Shown here piece by piece: positions 17,085 through 25,746 of a DNA stretch of 64,000 bases (its first letter is position 1; the number at the start of each line of letters is the position of its first letter). The DNA is from Anaerolineae bacterium (GTDB lineage Bacteria > Chloroflexota > Anaerolineae > 4572-78 > J111), in assembly GCA_023151115.1 (NCBI GenBank), contig JAKLJP010000015.1, positions 1 to 64,000 of the forward strand. Reading direction: 5' to 3'. The position numbers were made by a program, and so were the translations under genes. The notes beneath the pieces were generated by a model. The model was not told where the DNA came from and searched no databases. It was given only the letters and a program-made list of their open reading frames with translations.

Positions 17085-20000
17085 TTATTTGACAATGGGG
17101 TGAGCGCCGGTAGCTGGTGACGCCGGCAAAATGATTTGCAAAGCGGTCCCGCGCTGGCGGCCACTCCATAACAACTCCAGGCTGCCCCCAAAGGCCCGGA
17201 AAATAATTTTAGCAATCAACACCCCAATCCCGCTGCCGCTGGTAAATTCTCGGGGCACCTGTTTTTCCAGAAAGTAGGGCCTGACTTTATCCGGCAGGCC
17301 ATCGCCGGTGTCTATAACCTGGATTTCAACCTGGCCCCGGCGTGGCCTGGTACTGACCTTTAACTGCCCGCCGGCGGGCAAGACTCTCAGGGCATTGTTA
17401 ATCAACTTTTCCATGGCTACGTCCAGCCATTCCTTATCAATATGGGTCCGCAGGCCGGGGCAGTGCAAATCCAGCACCAGTTTAACCTGGGGCGAAGTGC
17501 GGCACCAACGGGGCACTTGTTCTTGTAAAGCCGCATCCAAATCGAGTTTGGTAGTCGGGCGGGGTTTATCGGGTAGGGGTTGGGTAATTGGATTTATCTC
17601 CTGAAGCGCCCGTAATACTTCCTCAACCTTACTCAATAAATTTTGGGCTTCCTCGTGAGGCGGCAGGTGATCGGCCAGGACAGCCAGGTAATTACGGGCC
17701 GCCGCCGTTTTCTGGGTGACGCTGTGCGCCCAACTCGACCCAAACAGCCCAATCCAGGCCACCGCTTCGGCGGCGTCCAGATTGCCCTTGGTCTGGGCCA
17801 GTTCGTTATAACGCTGAGCATTTTGGATGGCGATGGCGGCCTGGTTGGCCAGGGCTTCGATGATTTCAGCCTGGTCTTCATTAAAGTAGCCGGGTTGGGT
17901 ATGCTCAAAATTGAGCACCCCCAAACATTGCGAACCGATCAGGAGCGGCACCGCCAATTCCGAGCGAATATTGGGCCGGAACTCCCGGTAAATCTCACGC
18001 CAGGGCGGTTGGGTCACATCAGGGACAATCAGCGAGCGTTTTTCCAAAGCTGCTCTGCCGGTAATGCCTTGGCCCAATTTGAGCCGGGTCTGCTCCAGGG
18101 GGATGAGCAGCGGCCCGTGACACAGGCGAATGACTAACTCATCTGTCGTTTCATCAACCAGTTGCAGCATCCCATTGGACACGTTGACCAGTTGCATGGC
18201 CTTATTCAAAATCAGGGGCAGCATTTCGTCCAAGTCAAGGGTCGCCGTGATATGCCGGTTGATTTCGCCCACCGCATGCAGTTCGGTGACTTTCCGGGCT
18301 AGTTTTTCATTGGTACGGCCAAACAGCCGGGCGTTAAAAATGGCGACTGCGGCCTGCCCGGCAAACAAATCTATCAGGGCCAGCTCATCCTCGGCCCAGG
18401 TGTGCGGACGGCGATAGCTGACAAACAGGATACCTACGGGGGTGGTCGCCTCCAGACGAATGCCGACAAAGGCCTCAATCCGTTCTCGCTTGATAAAACT
18501 GTGCTGCAGTAGGCGCGGGTCATCCTGGGCCGCATCGGAGATGATAAACCGGCCCTCGCGCAGCACCAATGATGATACCCCCCCACCCTGGGCCAGACGC
18601 TGCTTGTCCTGGTGCGTCAACTCGCCATAGAGGCCAAAGGCGGCCAGGTTGGCCAGGTCATACTTGTTTGTTTCGGCCAGGTAGGGGTAGATCACAGCAC
18701 AGTCGGCCCCGGTGACCTGGCAGGCGGTGTAGGCAATCTTGTCGAGCAGAACTTTGGATTGGGTGGTAATATTGCGGGTCACTTCCTGCTGCACCCGTAG
18801 CAGCGCCCGCAGCGTTTCGGCTCGCCTGAACTCCCGGTCATACAAGCGAGCATTCTCAATAGCCACCGCCGCCTGATTGGCAAAGGTGGTCAACAGGGCA
18901 ATCCGCTCCATTGAAAAGACATTCGGCACAAAGCTGTGGGCAAAGAGCACGCCGACTACCCCACGTTTGGCTTTGAGCGGCAGACCGATGTAGGAGGCTA
19001 CGCCAATCTCAAGCAAATAGGGGTTGTGATTGCCGGTCTTGTCAACGCGAGTGGCGATGAAAGGCTCGCCGCTGGTCAAAACTTGCCGGGTTTTGCCGTT
19101 GGGCCGGGCGCGCTCGTGCAGGGGCGGCACATTTTGGTAGGCGGCGCTAAAGGTTTCGACGCTGTCCACCAGCCGGCCCATCTCATCTACCAAAACCACG
19201 CTGGTATTGTCTGATCCGACCACATCGGCAGTCAGGGTAATAACCTCCTTGAGGACCTGATGCACATCCAGGTGGGAGACAATGACCCGCGAAGCCTGGT
19301 GGATCTTGTCCAGATCATCCAAACGGCGCTGGGTTTCGGAGAAAAGACGGGCATTCTCGATGGCTACGGCGGCCTGGTTGGCAAAAATGGTTGCCAGGCG
19401 GGCGTTGTCTTTATCATAAAAGTCGGGCGTCTGGCTGTCGAGGGTAATCACGCCGATGGCCTCACCTCGGTAAAGCAGGGGCACGCCCAGCCAGCCGCGC
19501 ACCCGCTGCGTTTGATATGTAACCTGCATATCCGTCTCGATCCGGGGCTGTTTGCTCTGCCAGACGCGGTAGTTGGGGTAAGCCTCGCTGGGTGGAAAAA
19601 CCCGGCCAACCAGTTGGCGCGGTTCGGGAAAGCCGCGACAGGCAACCACTTGCAGTCCTTCGGGGGTGATATGCTGGATGGTGGCGCTGTCGTAAGCCAC
19701 CACTTGGTTCAGGACATCCAGAATCAGGTCCAGCACCTTATCCAGCTTGAGGGTCGAATTAACAAGCTGCGACACCTCGAACAGGCTTTCCAGCCAGGCT
19801 TTCTCGCGCGAGGTGGCTTCCAGTTCGGCCCGCGTGCGGCGCGTCTCGACGATGGATTGGATCAGAATCGCCAACTCTTCCCGGTCGAATGGTTTAGCCA
19901 GATAGCGATAGGCGCCGGCCTTGAGGGCATTGACCCCCACCTGCGGGTCTAACCCCCAGCCGGTAAAAATAATAAAGGCCGTTTTGGCCTCGGAACAGCG

Positions 20001-20231
20001 GTGCTTGATTTCCTCCATCAGAGTCAGGCCGGTGTAGGGTGGCGGGAGTAAGTAATCGAGCAGGACCACATCAAAACAGGTGGGCTGCGTCGCCAGGCAG
20101 TTGAGCGCCTCCAGCCCGCTGCCGGCCATTTCAACCGTATAGCCGTATTCCCGGCTCAACCAGCTTGCCAGCGGTTGGCGCAAGCTCTCTTCGTCATCCA
20201 CCAGCAAAACCCTTACCGCCGCGTCAGTCAT
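17085..20231 (-). CDS. Receiver - four GAF domains - histidine-kinase-like ATPase
   Basis: 1048 residues from ATG 20231, which has AGGAGG upstream and overlaps the previous stop by 8 nt. The N-terminal receiver (about 5-125) has VLLVDDEE, LLDYLLPP, the FTGWG Thr and LAKPFD Lys. Four GAF domains follow, each ending in a variant of FANQAAVAIENARLF. The C-terminus has a weak dimerisation segment with WAHSVTQKTAA in the H-box position, then N-box INNAL, DTGDGLP and GSGIGVLIAK. The H-box does not have the usual HELRTP or HEINNP shape, so autophosphorylation is uncertain. No membrane segment: a cytoplasmic sensor. Confidence 0.85.
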   Translation of the reverse strand: MTDAAVRVLLVDDEESLRQPLASWLSREYGYTVEMAGSGLEALNCLATQPTCFDVVLLDYLLPPPYTGLTLMEEIKHRCSEAKTAFIIFTGWGLDPQVGVNALKAGAYRYLAKPFDREELAILIQSIVETRRTRAELEATSREKAWLESLFEVSQLVNSTLKLDKVLDLILDVLNQVVAYDSATIQHITPEGLQVVACRGFPEPRQLVGRVFPPSEAYPNYRVWQSKQPRIETDMQVTYQTQRVRGWLGVPLLYRGEAIGVITLDSQTPDFYDKDNARLATIFANQAAVAIENARLFSETQRRLDDLDKIHQASRVIVSHLDVHQVLKEVITLTADVVGSDNTSVVLVDEMGRLVDSVETFSAAYQNVPPLHERARPNGKTRQVLTSGEPFIATRVDKTGNHNPYLLEIGVASYIGLPLKAKRGVVGVLFAHSFVPNVFSMERIALLTTFANQAAVAIENARLYDREFRRAETLRALLRVQQEVTRNITTQSKVLLDKIAYTACQVTGADCAVIYPYLAETNKYDLANLAAFGLYGELTHQDKQRLAQGGGVSSLVLREGRFIISDAAQDDPRLLQHSFIKRERIEAFVGIRLEATTPVGILFVSYRRPHTWAEDELALIDLFAGQAAVAIFNARLFGRTNEKLARKVTELHAVGEINRHITATLDLDEMLPLILNKAMQLVNVSNGMLQLVDETTDELVIRLCHGPLLIPLEQTRLKLGQGITGRAALEKRSLIVPDVTQPPWREIYREFRPNIRSELAVPLLIGSQCLGVLNFEHTQPGYFNEDQAEIIEALANQAAIAIQNAQRYNELAQTKGNLDAAEAVAWIGLFGSSWAHSVTQKTAAARNYLAVLADHLPPHEEAQNLLSKVEEVLRALQEINPITQPLPDKPRPTTKLDLDAALQEQVPRWCRTSPQVKLVLDLHCPGLRTHIDKEWLDVAMEKLINNALRVLPAGGQLKVSTRPRRGQVEIQVIDTGDGLPDKVRPYFLEKQVPREFTSGSGIGVLIAKIIFRAFGGSLELLWSGRQRGTALQIILPASPATGAHPIVK

Positions 20232-22554
20232 GCGTTGCCTCCTCGGTAAAAGCAGGAAGTTCAATCAGAAAGGTCGCGCCCATGAGGATATAACTTTCGG
20301 CCACCTGAATTCGTCCCCCCATGGACTCAATCAAGCCCCGGGTAATATATAAACCCAGGCCCGTGCCCTCGTGTCGGCGGGTGGTGAAGCCCAGCTTAAA
20401 AACCTGCTCAAAATGCTGGCGATGAATACCCGGACCATCGTCAAAAATAAAAATTTTGAGCGGGTAGGCGGAGTCTTCAGGGCGGTATTCAGTGCGCAAT
20501 TCCACCCGCCCGCCCTCCTGCCGGTGCGCGGCGATCTGTTGGATGGCATTGAGAATGACATTATGAAAGGCCTGCTGCAAGCGAACCCGCACCCCCAGCA
20601 TACGCGGCAGGTCGGGGGACAGAGTCGCTTGCAGTTCAACCTGATGTTTGCGGGCCAGCGGCTCCATCAGCCGCTGGGTGTGCTTGATCACATCATTCAC
20701 CTGCAAGGGGCGCGACTCATCGCCGGCAATGAGGGTGCGGAACATGCGGGCTGTTTCCATGACGCTGCGGTTCATGGCGACAATCGTTTCCGCCGCCCGG
20801 CGCAGCTCACGGTAGATAAAATTCTTGGTCAAATCGGGCTGCTCTTGTTCCAGCCGGGTAAATCCTTGCAGCAGATCATTGCTATGAAATTCAACGCTGG
20901 CCAGCTTGTTGTTGACTTCGTGGGCCAGGCCGCCGCTCAATTGGCCCACCAGAAAGAGCTGCTGGAAAGAGCGCATCATCTCTTCGGTCTGGCTGCGCTC
21001 GATGGCTGCGCCGAGCACCAACGCCATCGCCAGGGTATGCTGCAACTGCGAGGGGCTAAAGAAGTTTGGCTGGGGATGGAACAGGAACAGGCCGTGCTGG
21101 ACGCCGTTGTTGGTTTTGATCGGCGCGCCGAGGCAGGACTCAAAATTTAAGAGCGGCAGTAAATAGCGAAACCGGGCCGCGCCGCGCCCGCCGGCCTCTT
21201 TTTCCCAGATGACCCGTTGTTCCAAAATGACATCCTTGACCGGGCTTTCGCTCAGACGGTGGTGATAGGTCTCAAAAGCCAGGGGTACGCCGGTGTGAGC
21301 CACCAGCGAGACGGCATGGCTGACCGGATCGAGGGCAAAGATGGCCCCGGCGCAGGCTTTGGTTTCGGACCGCAGTTCAGCGAGGCTGTGGGTTAGCGTT
21401 TCAACCAGGCCTCGCCCCTGCTCAACCACCTGGGCCACCCGCCGGAAGAAGCCAATCTCTTCGGCCAGCTCCTGACTTTGGGAAATGACATAAGCGCCTC
21501 GGGATTGTTCGCCCGCCTCCAGGCGTTCCAGCAGGGCTTCGACTTCTTGCGGGGTAAACGGTTTGAGCAGCACTTCGACAAAGTCTATACTTTCGATAGC
21601 CGGGCCGTGCTCATCGGCCAGGTCTGCCCCGGTCATCAAAGCAATTTGGCTGGCCGGACGATGGGCCAGAATTTGCCGGGTTACTTCCAGACCATCCAGG
21701 CCGGGCAAGTTCAAATCCATAAAAATCAGATAGTAGGCCGTGGCCAGGGCGCGCTCCAGGCCGGTATCGCCGCTGTAAACCACGTCAACCCGATAGCCGA
21801 GTTTGCGCAGCCACTTTTCCATCATATCGGCCAGCGCTTGTTCATCCTCGACAATCAGAATCCGTTCATCGCGGCGACGGAGTGGTTGGGCTGGCTGGGC
21901 CAACTGCTCGGCGGTTAGCCCCAGGCGTTCGCCCAGGGTAAGCTGCCCGCCTGTCTCGCGGCCTACGTAAGCGGCAATCGCCGCCTGAGTCGCTTCCCGT
22001 TCCAGGCGTTTGAGATGTTTTTTGATGCTTAGGGCAACGTGGCGTTTATGCGGGTCAAGGCTTAGAATTTCGGCCTGGACATGGTCGCCGACCCAGAGGA
22101 CATCTTCCACCTGTTCCACAAACCAGGGGGCAATTTCGGCCACGCGGACCAGGCCGACCACCCCCGGAATCAGCTCGACAAACGCACCGTAGGGCATGAC
22201 CCGCACCACCTGGCCTTGCACCGTCTGGCCCGGCTGGGCTGAACTGATAAACTCTTGCCAGGGGTCGTGCTCGACCAGTCGCCGGCTCAGTTCCAGCCGC
22301 TGGCTGGCCTGGTCGAAATTGATGACCACAACCTCGATGCGCTGCCCCGGCGCGGCCAGATTTTCAAGGTCGCCTTCGCTATCCCAGGCCATCTCTCGCC
22401 GGCGGATCAAGCCCTGGAGGCCGTCATCAAACTCCACAAAAACGCCAAAACGCTGAACTTTGGTAACCCGGCCCACCACACGAGACCAGCGCGGGTAGTT
22501 TTGAGCGACATAACCGGCAAAATCATCCGGGGACATTTCAGATTTATTTAACAT
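20224..22554 (-). CDS. S1 RNA-binding domains - receiver - GAF-like - histidine kinase
   Basis: 776 residues with an unusual domain order. Two S1 domains (about 20-92 and 105-183) read VVGRVTKVQRFGVFVEF and VQGQVVRVMPYGAFVEL, each ending in a typical strand such as HVALSIKKH. A complete receiver follows (about 229-345: ILIVEDEQ, FMDLNLPG, LMTGAD, LLKPFT). A GAF-like region leads to an H-box LAHEVNNKLA (about 545), an N-box VILNAIQQI, DDGPGI and GTGLGLYI. No membrane segment. It is the first gene of the operon that continues with the receiver-GAF kinase and the receiver-APH protein. S1 domains bind single-stranded RNA, so the complex may act on or sense RNA; this is inference. Confidence 0.87.
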   Translation of the reverse strand: MLNKSEMSPDDFAGYVAQNYPRWSRVVGRVTKVQRFGVFVEFDDGLQGLIRRREMAWDSEGDLENLAAPGQRIEVVVINFDQASQRLELSRRLVEHDPWQEFISSAQPGQTVQGQVVRVMPYGAFVELIPGVVGLVRVAEIAPWFVEQVEDVLWVGDHVQAEILSLDPHKRHVALSIKKHLKRLEREATQAAIAAYVGRETGGQLTLGERLGLTAEQLAQPAQPLRRRDERILIVEDEQALADMMEKWLRKLGYRVDVVYSGDTGLERALATAYYLIFMDLNLPGLDGLEVTRQILAHRPASQIALMTGADLADEHGPAIESIDFVEVLLKPFTPQEVEALLERLEAGEQSRGAYVISQSQELAEEIGFFRRVAQVVEQGRGLVETLTHSLAELRSETKACAGAIFALDPVSHAVSLVAHTGVPLAFETYHHRLSESPVKDVILEQRVIWEKEAGGRGAARFRYLLPLLNFESCLGAPIKTNNGVQHGLFLFHPQPNFFSPSQLQHTLAMALVLGAAIERSQTEEMMRSFQQLFLVGQLSGGLAHEVNNKLASVEFHSNDLLQGFTRLEQEQPDLTKNFIYRELRRAAETIVAMNRSVMETARMFRTLIAGDESRPLQVNDVIKHTQRLMEPLARKHQVELQATLSPDLPRMLGVRVRLQQAFHNVILNAIQQIAAHRQEGGRVELRTEYRPEDSAYPLKIFIFDDGPGIHRQHFEQVFKLGFTTRRHEGTGLGLYITRGLIESMGGRIQVAESYILMGATFLIELPAFTEEATHD

Positions 22555-22565
22555 GGTTAATCTTC

Positions 22566-22594
22566 ATTATAACATAGTTATCACCCTCGAACAA
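22566..22594 (-). promoter_or_regulatory. Promoter for the S1-kinase operon
   Basis: On the minus strand TTGTTC and a perfect TATAAT are 17 bp apart. The -10 box ends 11 nt from the ATG, so the transcript would be nearly leaderless. Confidence 0.55.
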
Positions 22595-22642
22595 CCGCTT
22601 AAAAGCCTAAAACCCCGTCCTAATTTTCAAAGGGAATCTTGT

Positions 22643-22672
22643 TTGACAAGACCTCTTGGGGTCAACTATACT
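22643..22672 (+). promoter_or_regulatory. Sigma-70-type promoter for the PhoR-like kinase
   Basis: A perfect TTGACA and TATACT are separated by 18 bp, about 150 nt upstream of the ATG at 22826. The leader then contains the 22714-22777 inverted repeat. Confidence 0.6.
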
Positions 22673-22713
22673 TTCTATGAAATTTGACTACAAACAAAAT
22701 CTGGTAAAGTTTA

Positions 22714-22777
22714 GGAAGGCTGGAAGCATGGAAGGTTGGATGTGGCTTTAACCAACCCTCCAATCTTCCAACTTTCC
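22714..22777. repeat. GGAAGGTTGG-type inverted repeat
   Basis: GGAAGGCTGGAAGCATGG (22714-22731) plus AAGGTTGG is mirrored by CCAACCCTCCAATCTTCC and AACTTTCC (22752-22777). Copies of the same unit lie in frame inside the genes at 590 and 60562. Confidence 0.75.
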
Positions 22778-22825
22778 AAAATAATCACCGGTTTTGAAGA
22801 TCAAAACTCATCAGGTGGTTAAATT

Positions 22826-24037
22826 ATGAGCATCGGCTGGTGGATTGCGGCGGGCCTGTTGATCGTGGTGATTGGACAACTCATCGTTTACCGGCGGTTG
22901 AAAAATCAATTCCGGCAGACGGAAGCTGAAACTTTGCGCCTGGAGCGCAAACTTTCGTTTGTGCGGAATGAACTGGCCGAGGCCCAAACGCGCCGTAAAA
23001 AATTGCTCGCCGCTTCAACCCAAGCCCTCATTATCGTCGAAAAAGACCACCGGGTTTCAAGCGCCAACAAAGTCGCCCGGCGACTGTTCGGGCCGTTGGA
23101 GCAGGCTGCTACCTTTACCACCTGGACGCGTCAGCACCAATTACGGGAATTAGTGGATCAAACCCTGGCCGGTGAAAAAATGCCGCCCGTTTATTTTACA
23201 AAAGATGACAAGACGCTGGAGGTCCACGCTCGTTCGATCAAGGGTCGCTCGAAGGATGGCAAAAAACAGCCGGTGGCAGTGGCTTTGGCCATCCACGATG
23301 TGACCGAACTGCAACGGCTGAGCCGGGCCAGGCGCGATTTTGTGGCCAACATTTCGCATGAGTTACGCACCCCGCTGGCTTCCCTGCGCCTGTTGACCGA
23401 GACCCTGCTCAATGGGGCGCTGGACGACCAGAATATGGCTGTCAACCTGGTCAATAAGATTGTGGCCCAATTGGATACCCTTTACCAACTGGCCCAGGAA
23501 CTGCTCGATCTATCTTTGATTGAGTCAGGCCAGGCCCCTTTGAAATTGGCCGCCTACCCTTTGCGCTCGATTGCGCAGGCTCAGATAGACCAGCTTTTAC
23601 CTCAAGCCGAACGCAAAAAACTCAGCCTGACGATTGACATTGACCCGGACTTAAAGGTACTGGCCGATGAGACCATGATGGGCCGGGTTGTGACCAATCT
23701 CATCCATAACGCGATCAAATTTACCGAGACCGGCGGTATCACGATCTCGGCTGAAAAAGTCAGCGGCCTACCCGCCGCAAAACAAACCGACCCTCCTGAA
23801 GATTGGGTCATGGTCAGCGTCGCCGATACCGGCGTGGGGATTCCGCCGGACGAGATCAGCCGCATTTTTGAACGTTTCTACAAGATTGACCGGGCGCGTA
23901 ACCGTAAACAGTCGGGCACCGGCCTGGGGCTGGCCATTGCCAAGCACATTGTCGAAGCGCACGGCGGCCGTATTTGGGCCGAGAGCGACGGCAAAAGCGG
24001 CACTACCTTTTACTTCACCTTACCCCCGGAGGAGTAA
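22826..24037 (+). CDS. PhoR-like membrane sensor histidine kinase
   Basis: 403 residues. One membrane helix (about 4-21) is followed by a coiled-coil stretch (30-62), a PAS domain (about 62-165), a HisKA domain with NISHELRTPLASLRLL (His178) and an HATPase_c domain with LIHNAIKF, DTGVGIPP, FERFYK and GTGLGLAIAK. All catalytic motifs are intact. This layout resembles PhoR and related kinases. No response-regulator gene is adjacent, so it is an orphan here. It is divergent from the S1-kinase operon. Confidence 0.88.
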   Translation: MSIGWWIAAGLLIVVIGQLIVYRRLKNQFRQTEAETLRLERKLSFVRNELAEAQTRRKKLLAASTQALIIVEKDHRVSSANKVARRLFGPLEQAATFTTWTRQHQLRELVDQTLAGEKMPPVYFTKDDKTLEVHARSIKGRSKDGKKQPVAVALAIHDVTELQRLSRARRDFVANISHELRTPLASLRLLTETLLNGALDDQNMAVNLVNKIVAQLDTLYQLAQELLDLSLIESGQAPLKLAAYPLRSIAQAQIDQLLPQAERKKLSLTIDIDPDLKVLADETMMGRVVTNLIHNAIKFTETGGITISAEKVSGLPAAKQTDPPEDWVMVSVADTGVGIPPDEISRIFERFYKIDRARNRKQSGTGLGLAIAKHIVEAHGGRIWAESDGKSGTTFYFTLPPEE

Positions 24038-24053
24038 GTAATCGTCTAAAAAT

Positions 24054-24110
24054 AAGTTCCCCCAAGTTCCTACGAGTTCCCAGGGAACTAAGGGAACTGG
24101 TAGGAACTCA
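24054..24110. repeat. AGTTCCC / GGGAACT inverted repeat
   Basis: Several AGTTCCC units on the left are mirrored by GGGAACT and AGGAACT units on the right. A relative lies at 48398-48453. It follows the kinase stop codon and could end its transcript, though no T-run is present. Confidence 0.65.
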
Positions 24111-24158
24111 AAACGGGAAGTAAATTTTGGACGCTTAATAAGAGAGTTGCTCATTTAG

Positions 24159-24187
24159 TTGACGCTAAAAGGGCAATGTGCTATCAT
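24159..24187 (+). promoter_or_regulatory. Promoter for the amidohydrolase gene
   Basis: TTGACG and TATCAT are separated by 17 bp. Because this box occupies the first in-frame TTG, it supports the downstream ATG at 24225 as the true start. Confidence 0.6.
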
Positions 24188-24224
24188 CAGGCTCGTTTCT
24201 ATTCTAGGAATAGTGATCCTCGCC

Positions 24225-25604
24225 ATGCCCAATATCCTGATTGAAAACGGTTCTCTTGTTACCGTCAATACTGGCAACGAGGTCATTGCCAGCGGCTATA
24301 TCTTTATCGAGAATGATAAAATTGCGGCGTTGGGGGCCGGCCCTCCTCCCTCGAATCTGCGCCGCCAGGCCGACACCCTCATTGATGCTACCCTCATGGC
24401 CGTGATGCCGGGGATGATCAATGCCCACACCCATCTTTTTCAAATATTTCTGCGCGGCTTGGCCGACGACAAACCGCTGCTGGAGTGGCTCAAATCGGCG
24501 ATTTGGCCGGTAGCCTGCGCCTTGACCGAAGAGGATGCTTATGTAGCCGGGCTGGTGGGGTTTTTAGAAAATATTCGCTCCGGGGCCACCGCCGTAGTAG
24601 ATCACCAATATGTCCACACCGATCTGCGTAACAGCGACGGCATTTGTCGCGCTGCCCAGGAAACGGGCATTCGTTTGCTGCTGGCTCGCGGCTGGGCTGA
24701 CCACAACTACCACCCCACTTTTATGGAGAGTCCGGCGCTCATCATCGCCGAAATGCGGCGCTTGCTGGATACCTGGCAGGGGGCGGCTAATGGCCGGATT
24801 CGGGTTGAATTTGGCCCGCTGATTCCCTGGGGCTGCTCTGATCAGGCTGTGCGGGAAACCTATCGTCTGGCTCAGGAGTGGGGGCTTGGCACCCATATTC
24901 ACGTGGCCGAAACCCAGGCCGAAGTGGACATGGTCTTGCAATCGCACGGGTTGCGCCATATCGAATGGCTGGATCACCTAGGGGCGCTCGGCCCCACCAC
25001 GCACCTGGTCCACAGCGTTTGGCTGTCGGAGCGAGAGATTGATTTGATTGCCGAAAAAAAGGCGATTGTGGTTCATTGTCCGGTTAGCAATATGTATCTG
25101 GCCTCCGGTATTGCGCCCATTACCAAACTCAAAGCAAAAGGCGTCACCATCGCCCTGGCCAGCGATGGCCCCGGCAGCAACAACTCTCAAAATATGATGG
25201 AAACGCTCAAAATGACAGCCTGCCTGCAAAAAGTAGGCAATCTGGATGCCATGGCCCTCTATCCTGAGGAGGTGCTGGGCATGGCCTGCCGGGGCGGAGC
25301 CGTCACCTTTGGCCAGCCGGAATTAATCGGCTCGCTGGAGGTGGGCAAAAAGGCCGATGTGGTCCTGGTGGATTTAGACTCGCCCTTTTCAATGCCGGTT
25401 CACAAAATACCCTCAACGCTGGTCTACAGCGCCAGCGCCGGGCAGGTGGACACGGTGATTATTGATGGCCGAGTTGTGATGCGCGCCAAACAGATTACAA
25501 TTGTAGATGAAAAAGCAGTTCTGGCCCAGGCCAGGGCCGTTTGCGCCAGGTTGTTTGAGCGGGCGCAGGCCATGAAATATTCGCTTGATCGGGTGAATTG
25601 GTGA
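24225..25604 (+). CDS. Deaminase-type amidohydrolase (TRZ/ATZ/chlorohydrolase family)
   Basis: 459 residues from ATG 24225. Metal-dependent amidohydrolase with INAHTHLFQ (HxH metal pair), the conserved THIHVAETQAE His, HSVWLSEREI and ASDGPGSNNSQNM (metal Asp). The family includes guanine/8-oxoguanine deaminase, S-adenosylhomocysteine deaminase and triazine hydrolases. It is followed at 142 nt by a BMP-type nucleoside importer, so I infer a purine base or nucleoside as substrate, but the sequence alone does not separate these options. Confidence 0.83.
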   Translation: MPNILIENGSLVTVNTGNEVIASGYIFIENDKIAALGAGPPPSNLRRQADTLIDATLMAVMPGMINAHTHLFQIFLRGLADDKPLLEWLKSAIWPVACALTEEDAYVAGLVGFLENIRSGATAVVDHQYVHTDLRNSDGICRAAQETGIRLLLARGWADHNYHPTFMESPALIIAEMRRLLDTWQGAANGRIRVEFGPLIPWGCSDQAVRETYRLAQEWGLGTHIHVAETQAEVDMVLQSHGLRHIEWLDHLGALGPTTHLVHSVWLSEREIDLIAEKKAIVVHCPVSNMYLASGIAPITKLKAKGVTIALASDGPGSNNSQNMMETLKMTACLQKVGNLDAMALYPEEVLGMACRGGAVTFGQPELIGSLEVGKKADVVLVDLDSPFSMPVHKIPSTLVYSASAGQVDTVIIDGRVVMRAKQITIVDEKAVLAQARAVCARLFERAQAMKYSLDRVNW

Positions 25605-25746
25605 CAGGGTAGCAGGGGAGCAAGGTTGCATAATCTCTCTGACTACTGATTACTATCTTCGAGGAGGTGATCAAACGAAAGAAGTACAAGTTTCTTGAGT
25701 TCTCTAAAAATGAAGCATTGAATTTTTACTGGTAGGAGAAGAAAAA

